From JBEKCB01 sp052139675 (lineage in GTDB: Bacteria; Planctomycetota; Brocadiia; CAIUPP01), in the NCBI GenBank assembly GCA_052139675.1, contig JBKQWE010000035.1:1-64000 (forward strand): a stretch of DNA of 64,000 bases, given 5' to 3'. Made by a program: the position numbers and the translations under genes. This document shows, one piece after another, positions 59,039 to 64,000 of this stretch (its first letter is position 1; each line of letters starts with the position of its first letter). A model generated the notes under the pieces. It was not told where the DNA came from. It made no database searches and was given only the letters and a program-made list of their open reading frames with translations.

Positions 59039-59305
59039 TCAGACGCTCTTCTGGCTCTTGTTGCCGGCGTGTTCCTGGACGTACTTGATCGCATCGCCGA
59101 TGGTGACGATCTTCTGGGCCTCTTCCTCGGGGATGCTCACGTCGAACTCATCCTCGATGTCCATCATCAGCTCGACCGTATCGAGGCTGTCGGCGCCGAG
59201 GTCGTTGACGAACGACTTCTCCGGCGCGATTTCCTCCTTCGGCTTGTCCATCTTCTCGGCGACGATCTCGATGATCCTCTCGGCAATCGCATTCTTGTCA
59301 GCCAC
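59039..59305 (-). CDS. acpP: acyl carrier protein
   Basis: AcpP (88 aa) carries acyl chains on a phosphopantetheine attached to Ser in FVNDLGADSLDTVELMM. The acidic helical pattern and length are typical; the last 10 residues are a basic tail. The start is GTG at 59305 with AAAGGAGA. It lies between fabG and fabF as in many bacteria. Confidence 0.98.
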   Translation of the reverse strand: MADKNAIAERIIEIVAEKMDKPKEEIAPEKSFVNDLGADSLDTVELMMDIEDEFDVSIPEEEAQKIVTIGDAIKYVQEHAGNKSQKSV

Positions 59306-59325
59306 AGTCTCGTCTCCTTTCTAAC

Positions 59326-60078
59326 TTACATTCCCATGCCGCCATCCACATGCAGCACGTGACCGGTGATATACCCGGCTTCCTCGGTCGCGAGGAAGAG
59401 CGCGGCGCCGGCGATGTCCGCCGGCTCACTCAAGCGGCGCAGAGGGATCATGGACATGATCGCCTCCTTTGCCTTGTCCGGCAGTTTATCGGTCATGGCG
59501 GTCTTGACGTAGCCCGGCGCGATGGCGTTGACGGTGATGTTGCGCGACGCCAGCTCCCGGGCCGCCGACTTGGTCAGCCCGATCAGGCCCGCCTTGCTCG
59601 CCGAATAGTTGCACTGGCCGGCGTTCCCGATGACGCCGACGACCGATGCGATGTTGACGATCCGTCCGCTCGGCTGCTTCAGCATATATCGAGCCGCCGC
59701 CCGAGTGCAAATGAAGGCGCCGCGCAAGTTGATGCCGAGCACCTTGTCCCACTCCTCATCGGTCATCCGCAGCAGCAGGTTGTCGCGCGTGATCCCGGCG
59801 TTGTTGACGAGGATGTCAATCGAGCCGAAGGCCGTCGCAATCTCCTTCATGAGCGCGGTGATCTGCTCGCCGCTGGTCACGTCGGCCACGTAGCCCTCGG
59901 CGCGCGCGCCGGTGGCCGAGATCGCGGCGGCGGTCGCCTTGACCTCCTCCATCACGTCGAGCAGCGCGCAACTCGCGCCGGCGTCGGCGAAGGTCTGCGC
60001 GATGACCTGCCCGATCCCGCGCGCTCCGCCGGTGATGACGGCCGTCTTGCCCTTCAACGGGCTCGCTTCTCTGCGCAC
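59326..60078 (-). CDS. fabG: 3-oxoacyl-ACP reductase
   Basis: FabG (250 aa) reduces beta-ketoacyl-ACP with NADPH. It has TGGARGIGQVIAQTF, NNAGITRDNLLLRM, Ser-Tyr-Lys in IVNIASVVGVIGNAGQCNYSASKAG, and the ending GYITGHVLHVDGGMGM. The start is GTG at 60078 with GGAGGAAG upstream; the apparent longer frame reads the CGCACTC heptads. It is 48 nt downstream of fabD. Confidence 0.97.
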   Translation of the reverse strand: MRREASPLKGKTAVITGGARGIGQVIAQTFADAGASCALLDVMEEVKATAAAISATGARAEGYVADVTSGEQITALMKEIATAFGSIDILVNNAGITRDNLLLRMTDEEWDKVLGINLRGAFICTRAAARYMLKQPSGRIVNIASVVGVIGNAGQCNYSASKAGLIGLTKSAARELASRNITVNAIAPGYVKTAMTDKLPDKAKEAIMSMIPLRRLSEPADIAGAALFLATEEAGYITGHVLHVDGGMGM

Positions 60079-60100
60079 GACTTCCTCCTTATTCCTGCTC

Positions 60101-60128
60101 CGCACTCCGCAGTCCGCACTCCGCACTC
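60101..60128. repeat. heptad tandem repeat (CGCACTC) at the fabD/fabG junction
   Basis: Four heptamers in perfect register: CGCACTC, CGCAGTC, CGCACTC, CGCACTC. The last one overlaps the fabD stop codon (60127-60129) by two bases. There is no facing arm. It lies inside the fab operon, just upstream of the fabG RBS. Confidence 0.8.
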
Positions 60129-61065
60129 AGACGTCCAGCCCCGACTTCAGCGCCTCAACGGTCGAGACGTTCGCGACTTTGCAGTCCGGCGCAATGCGCT
60201 TCATCAGGCCCGTGAGGACTTTTCCCGGGCCGACCTCGACGAACCGCGTGCAGCCGTCCTCGATCAGCCGCCGGACGGACTGGCTCCAGAGCACCGGGCT
60301 CTTCACCTGCCGCGCCAGCGCGATGCGGATCTCGCCCGGCTGGCGCACCGGCGCGGCGGTAACGTTCGCGATCACCGGGATCGCGCACGGCTTTATCGGC
60401 GCGCCGTTCAGCTCCACCTGCAAGCGCTCCGCGGCCGGCTCCATCAGCGGCGAATGGAACGCGCCGCTCACCGCCAGCGGCAGCACGCGCTTCGCCTTGC
60501 GTTCCCGGGCCAGCTCCGCCACGCGTGCGACCGCTTCGCGCGTTCCGGACACGACCACCTGGCCGGGACTGTTGAAGTTCGCCGCGACGACCATTCCGAC
60601 TTCGCGCGCCTGCGCGCACAGCGCTTCGACGACCTCGTCGTCGAGTCCCAGCACGCTGGCCATCGCGCCCGGGTTCTGCGCGCACGCCTCTTCCATGAAC
60701 CGGCCGCGCTGCTGCACCAGCCGCAGGGCGTCCGCGAACTCCAGCGCGCCGGCCATCACGAGGGCGGAATACTCGCCGAGGCTGAGTCCGGCGGCCTCGG
60801 AGCACTCCTTGACCCGGTCGGGCCGCGCCTCGCGCAGCGCGGCCACGATCGCGGCGCTCACGGTCAGGATCGCCGGCTGGCTGATCGAGGTGCGGTCCAG
60901 CTCGGCCTGCGGCCCGTTGAAGCATACCGCCGCGACATCCCAGCCCAGAACCTGCCCGGCCTGCTCAAAGACGCGCGCGGCGGACGGAAACGCCTCCGCG
61001 AAGTCGCGTCCCATGCCGACCGTCTGCGCGCCCTGTCCCGGAAAAAGAAACGCAAGTCGGGCCAT
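60127..61065 (-). CDS. fabD: malonyl-CoA:ACP transacylase
   Basis: FabD (312 aa) moves malonyl from CoA to ACP. It has FLFPGQGAQTVGMGRDF, the nucleophile Ser in GLSLGEYSALVMAGAL, the arginine in QQRGRFME and the His in VSGAFHSPLM. Length is normal. The ATG at 61065 follows AAGGATATC. Both junctions of this gene are occupied by heptad repeats. Confidence 0.97.
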   Translation of the reverse strand: MARLAFLFPGQGAQTVGMGRDFAEAFPSAARVFEQAGQVLGWDVAAVCFNGPQAELDRTSISQPAILTVSAAIVAALREARPDRVKECSEAAGLSLGEYSALVMAGALEFADALRLVQQRGRFMEEACAQNPGAMASVLGLDDEVVEALCAQAREVGMVVAANFNSPGQVVVSGTREAVARVAELARERKAKRVLPLAVSGAFHSPLMEPAAERLQVELNGAPIKPCAIPVIANVTAAPVRQPGEIRIALARQVKSPVLWSQSVRRLIEDGCTRFVEVGPGKVLTGLMKRIAPDCKVANVSTVEALKSGLDV

Positions 61066-61080
61066 GATATCCTTAAAGTC

Positions 61081-61170
61081 AGAAGTGCGAACGATGAGCG
61101 AAGAAGTACAAGAGGGGCGCGCAAGCGCTCCCGTTCATCAGTCATCGCTCATCATTCATACTTCGCAGTT
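61081..61170. repeat. heptad-register inverted repeat (GCTCATC words) between fabH and fabD
   Basis: The right arm (61133-61170) reads GTTCATC, AGTCATC, GCTCATC, ATTCATA, CTTCGCA, GTT in 7-nt register. The left arm (61081-61108), complemented, reads CTTCTTC, GCTCATC, GTTCGCA, CTTCTGA. It lies in the 109-nt gap between the fabH stop and the fabD ATG, inside the operon. Confidence 0.8.
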
Positions 61171-61174
61171 CCCC

Positions 61175-62167
61175 TCACCACCGCACGACCGCCGAACTCC
61201 AGGACAGCCCGCCGCCGAAGGCCACGAACACCACGATGTCGCCGCGCTGGATCCGGCCCTTGCGGACCGCCTCGTCGAGCGCGATCGGCACCGACGCGGC
61301 CGAGGTGTTGCCGTAGCGGTCTATATTCGTATAGATCTTGTCCATGCCGACGCCCAGGCGCTCCGCGGCGGCCTGCAGGATGCGGCTGTTGACTTGGTGC
61401 GGGACGATCAGCGCGACGTCGTCCATCGTGAGGCCGGAGCGCGTGAGCGCGCTCTCGACGAGCTCGGCCATCTTGACGACGGCGAAGCGGAACGTCTCGC
61501 GGCCGTTGATCTGCATGAAATGGAGGCGCTTGCGGACGGTCTCCTCGGTGGCCGGGGCCGCGGAGCCGCCGGCGGGCAGCTTCATGAAGTCGCCGCCGGA
61601 GCCGTCCACGCCGCAGTCGGAGGCGAGCACGCCGCGCCCGTCGGTCGCCGCCCGCAGCACGGCGGCGCCCGCGCCGTCGCCGAACAGGATGCAGGAGCTG
61701 CGGTCGGTGTAATCGGTGATGCGCGTGAGCGTCTCGGCGCCGACGACCAGGACGGTCTGGCCCGGGTCGGCCTCGATGAGCCGCGCGCCGACGATCAGGC
61801 TGTAGAGGAACCCGGCGCAGGCGGCGGAAAGATCGAATCCGCCGGTGGCCTTCGCGCCGATCTTCTGCTGGATCATGCAGGCGGTCGAGGGGAAAAGGTA
61901 GTCGGGCGTGATCGTGGCGACGATGAGGAGCGTGACCTCCTCGGGGCGGACCTTCGCCTCGGCCAGGGCGCGGCGGCAGGCCTCGGCGCCGAGGTCGCTG
62001 GTGACCTGCCCTTCCGAGACGATGCGCCGCTCGCGAATGCCGGTGCGCGTGAAGATCCACTCGTCGGTCGTGTCCACCATCTTCTCGAGGTCGAAGTTGG
62101 TGAGCACGCGATCCGGCACGTAGGAGCCGGTCCCGATGATCGCCGCCCTGACGCGTGGCTCGCTCAT
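61175..62167 (-). CDS. fabH: 3-oxoacyl-ACP synthase III
   Basis: FabH (330 aa) starts fatty-acid synthesis by condensing acetyl-CoA with malonyl-ACP. The catalytic set is Cys in FDLSAACAGFLYSL, His in VPHQVNSRIL and Asn in DRYGNTSAASV. The N-terminus IGTGSYVPDRVLTN and the conserved DTTDEWIFTRTGIRER are typical. The ATG at 62167 overlaps the plsX stop by four bases. Confidence 0.97.
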   Translation of the reverse strand: MSEPRVRAAIIGTGSYVPDRVLTNFDLEKMVDTTDEWIFTRTGIRERRIVSEGQVTSDLGAEACRRALAEAKVRPEEVTLLIVATITPDYLFPSTACMIQQKIGAKATGGFDLSAACAGFLYSLIVGARLIEADPGQTVLVVGAETLTRITDYTDRSSCILFGDGAGAAVLRAATDGRGVLASDCGVDGSGGDFMKLPAGGSAAPATEETVRKRLHFMQINGRETFRFAVVKMAELVESALTRSGLTMDDVALIVPHQVNSRILQAAAERLGVGMDKIYTNIDRYGNTSAASVPIALDEAVRKGRIQRGDIVVFVAFGGGLSWSSAVVRW

Positions 62168-63186
62168 TCTTTCTCCACCGGGAGCATGCCCACGCTCTCG
62201 CGCAGCGCGGTGGTGATCGAGCCGCTGACGTTCCCGCGGACGTACGCGATGCCCTTGAGCACGGCGTTGCAGATGGCGCGCGCGTTCGAGCGGCCGTGGC
62301 AGATGATGATGCCGCCGTCCACGCCCAGGAGCAGCCCGCCGCCGTAGTCCGCGAAGTCCACGCGGCGCTCCAGGTTGAGCAGCACCGGCCGCATGAGGTT
62401 GAAGCTCAGCCGGCCCCACACGTCGCGGAAGATGGCCGTGCGGAGGATGTCGGCGAGCATCTCGCCGTAGCCTTCGATCGCCTTGACGAGCGCGTTGCCG
62501 ACGAAGCCGTCGCAGACGACCACGTCGTGCTGGCCGCGGAAGATGTCGCGGCCCTCGGCGTTGCCGACGAAATTGATCGGCGCCTGCGCCAGGAGCGCGG
62601 CGGCCTCGCGGACGACCGGCCCGCCTTTCGTCTCCTCCTCGCCCACGTTGAGCAGGCCGACGCGCGGCTTCTCGATCTGGAAGATCGCCGAGTGATAGAC
62701 CGAGGCCATGATGCCGTACTGGCACAGGTGGATCGGCTTGCAGTTGAGGTTCGCGCCGATGTCCATGATCGTGCAGTGGCCGCTGGCGGAGGGCGCGCTG
62801 ATGGCGATGCCGACGCGGCGCACGCCGGCGATCGGCCGGAGGCTGAGCTGCGCGGCGGCGACCATGGCGCCGGTGTTGCCCGCGCTGATCGCGACGCCGG
62901 CCTCGCCGGTGGCGACCATTTTGACGGCGCGGAGGATGGAGTTGTCCCGCTTCTTCTTGATGGCCTCGACCGGCTTCTCGTCCATCGCGATCACCTGCGA
63001 GGCGTGGACGATCAGGATGTTCGAGGGGATGGACTGGCCGGCGGCCTTGAACTGGGCTTCAATGGCGGCGGCGTCGCCGACGAGAGCGATCTCGTGATCC
63101 GGTCGCGCTTCGGCGGCCTGGATGGCCCCGAGCACGGTCTCCCGCGGCGCGAAGTCGCCGCCCATTGCATCGAGGGCGATCCGCAT
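62164..63186 (-). CDS. plsX: phosphate acyltransferase PlsX
   Basis: PlsX (340 aa) makes acyl-phosphate from acyl-ACP for glycerolipid synthesis. It begins RIALDAMGGDFAPRETVLGA and has VAISAGNTGAMVAAA, LLNVGEEETKG, VVCDGFVGNALVKAIEG and GGGLLLGVDGGIIICHG, all family hallmarks. It is 3 nt after rpmF and overlaps fabH. Confidence 0.97.
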   Translation of the reverse strand: MRIALDAMGGDFAPRETVLGAIQAAEARPDHEIALVGDAAAIEAQFKAAGQSIPSNILIVHASQVIAMDEKPVEAIKKKRDNSILRAVKMVATGEAGVAISAGNTGAMVAAAQLSLRPIAGVRRVGIAISAPSASGHCTIMDIGANLNCKPIHLCQYGIMASVYHSAIFQIEKPRVGLLNVGEEETKGGPVVREAAALLAQAPINFVGNAEGRDIFRGQHDVVVCDGFVGNALVKAIEGYGEMLADILRTAIFRDVWGRLSFNLMRPVLLNLERRVDFADYGGGLLLGVDGGIIICHGRSNARAICNAVLKGIAYVRGNVSGSITTALRESVGMLPVEKE

Positions 63187-63189
63187 CGC

Positions 63190-63372
63190 TTACGATTTCT
63201 CCATCGAGACCACTTCGCGGCCGGCATAATAACCGCAATTCGGGCAAACCGTGTGCGGTTCCTTCACCGTATCGCACCGCGGGCACAGGGTGGTGCCGCC
63301 TTTGCGCAGACTGTCGTGCGTGCGGCGCTTGCGGCCGCGAGTCACCGAGTGCCGTCTTTTCGGAAGCGCCAT
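63190..63372 (-). CDS. rpmF: 50S ribosomal protein L32
   Basis: L32 (60 aa) with the zinc-binding form: CPRC and CPNC pairs, and the basic N-terminus MALPKRRHSVTRGRKRRTHD. The classical rpmF-plsX-fabH order is kept, but the usual upstream DUF177/yceD gene is missing. RBS GGAGAGG precedes the ATG. A strong promoter lies at 63568-63596. Confidence 0.98.
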   Translation of the reverse strand: MALPKRRHSVTRGRKRRTHDSLRKGGTTLCPRCDTVKEPHTVCPNCGYYAGREVVSMEKS

Positions 63373-63567
63373 CGGACCACCTCTCCAAAAGGAACGGACC
63401 GTCCGCTGTCGGCAATCACTCGTCCGCCGAACGCCGACAGCTTGCGTTCAACGGCGATATGCAAGTTTTCCGTCTGAGGGGCCGGCGGTTTTCCGGAAAA
63501 GGCCGCTCTCCCGCTCGGGCGCGGCCGCCGAGCAGCCTGTGTGGGCATGCGGATAAAGCAGGCGTTT

Positions 63568-63596
63568 ATCCTATGCGAAAACCGCCGCGCTGTCAA
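63568..63596 (-). promoter_or_regulatory. sigma-70 promoter of the rpmF-plsX-fab operon
   Basis: TTGACA (63591-63596) and TAGGAT (63568-63573) on the minus strand, spacer exactly 17 nt. It is about 200 nt upstream of rpmF, so the transcript has a long leader; no conserved riboswitch or FapR-type site was recognised in it. Confidence 0.65.
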
Positions 63597-63628
63597 GCCG
63601 CCCTGCCGGCGCGCACGGAATTCCGGCC

Positions 63629-64000
63629 TTAGTTCCTCGCCGGGATCACCAGCTCCATGCCGACCTTCAAGTCGTCCGGATCCGGGCCGATCGTCGCCTT
63701 GTTCGCCTGGTAGATCCGGTCTATGTCCGCCTTGGTGGCGGAGCCGTACGATTTCTGGGCGATGGAGGTCAGCGTGTCGCCGGTTGCGACGACATATTTT
63801 CCGCCGGCCGCGGCCGCCGTGGTCCCGCGCGGTCCGCGCGCAGGGCCGGCCGAAACTGCCGCCCCGGCGCCCGGAATCACCAGGTCCATGCCGTCCTTGA
63901 GCTTGCTGGGGTCCGCGCCGATCTTGTCCTTGTTCGCCTCATAAATCGTCCGCCACCTGGCCGGCGTCTTGTAGAACTGCTCGGAAATGCTCGACAGGGT
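63629..64000 (-). CDS. LysM-domain protein, C-terminal part (cut by window edge)
   Basis: The last 123 residues of a gene entering from the right edge. Two LysM repeats are visible: one around SISEQFYKTPARWRTIYEAN ending MDLVIPG, the other TGDTLTSIAQKSYGSATKAD ending MELVIPARN, joined by an Ala/Gly linker. LysM domains bind peptidoglycan or chitin-like glycans. The protein is probably secreted or periplasmic, but the N-terminus is outside the window. It ends 256 nt before rpmF. Confidence 0.88.
   Translation of the reverse strand, partial: TLSSISEQFYKTPARWRTIYEANKDKIGADPSKLKDGMDLVIPGAGAAVSAGPARGPRGTTAAAAGGKYVVATGDTLTSIAQKSYGSATKADIDRIYQANKATIGPDPDDLKVGMELVIPARN

Overview
The window is 64 kb of gene-dense, GC-rich bacterial chromosome (about 65% GC by eye) with 62 supported protein genes, two of them cut by the window ends. 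I saw no rRNA, tRNA, CRISPR array, insertion sequence or phage gene. The organism is a diderm: there is an LptD-like outer-membrane assembly protein, an OmpA-type lipoprotein, and a type II fatty-acid cluster next to rpmF. Two lineage hints point to the Planctomycetota/Verrucomicrobiota (PVC) group or a neighbouring uncultured phylum. One is a protein with the H-X9-DG 'prepilin-associated' motif. The other is a member of the small Planctomycetes/Verrucomicrobia conserved family known as Minf_1886. This placement is an inference from gene families only.

Layout. 1-6.3 kb: inositol monophosphatase family gene (cut), an esterase, uvrB, a ComEA-like helix-hairpin-helix protein, a HAD phosphatase, rlmN and a histidine phosphatase. 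6.4-11.4 kb: a glycogen/alpha-glucan block (GH57 branching-type enzyme, DUF4912, glgC, receiver protein, galT). 11.4-20.2 kb: birA, sppA, a GT-C membrane glycosyltransferase, an unknown secreted protein, an OmpA lipoprotein and two neighbouring proteins that each start with an excisionase-type HTH. 20.4-25.8 kb: Gfo/Idh/MocA oxidoreductase, a stand-alone pyruvate-kinase C-domain protein, then gnd-SDR-HAD. 26-31 kb: vapBC, a glycolate-oxidase-type flavoprotein, a small acyl-carrier-like unknown and aconitase. 31-41.3 kb: a 1297-residue PAS/coiled-coil protein, a Cys-rich mini-protein, a GHMP-kinase-like protein, Minf_1886, metG, PSP1/YaaT, the H-X9-DG protein, ferredoxin and nadK. 41.3-49.7 kb: xseB, xseA, a YmdB-like phosphodiesterase, coaD, lptD, an FHA-GAF-HD-GYP protein and a KduD-like SDR. 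49.8-57.2 kb: two membrane/glycosyltransferase genes, dinB, two ferritin-like proteins, dapF and a 695-residue unknown. 57.8-63.4 kb: fabF-acpP-fabG-fabD-fabH-plsX-rpmF, transcribed leftward from a strong promoter. 63.6-64 kb: a LysM protein (cut).

The most unusual property is what fills the gaps between genes. At least fifteen spacers carry short 'word' repeats, mostly as inverted arms. Six or more keep an exact seven-nucleotide register while the heptamer differs between loci (for example ATCGTCC, TTGCCGA, CGCACTC, GCTCATC types). Four others use 8-10 nt words (CACCAAG, CACGAAGGA, CACGGATTT) to build stems of about 20-37 bp. A third group consists of dispersed palindromes of the CTGAG...TTCGAAC, GTCATTCCGAG and CCTCCGCC...GGCGGACAAG types. 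They sit inside operons as well as at convergent and divergent junctions. They supply the stop codon of at least two genes, appear to have lengthened rlmN, and a degraded copy seems to lie in frame inside nadK. Most ORFs antisense to these genes are shadows of high GC and were left out.
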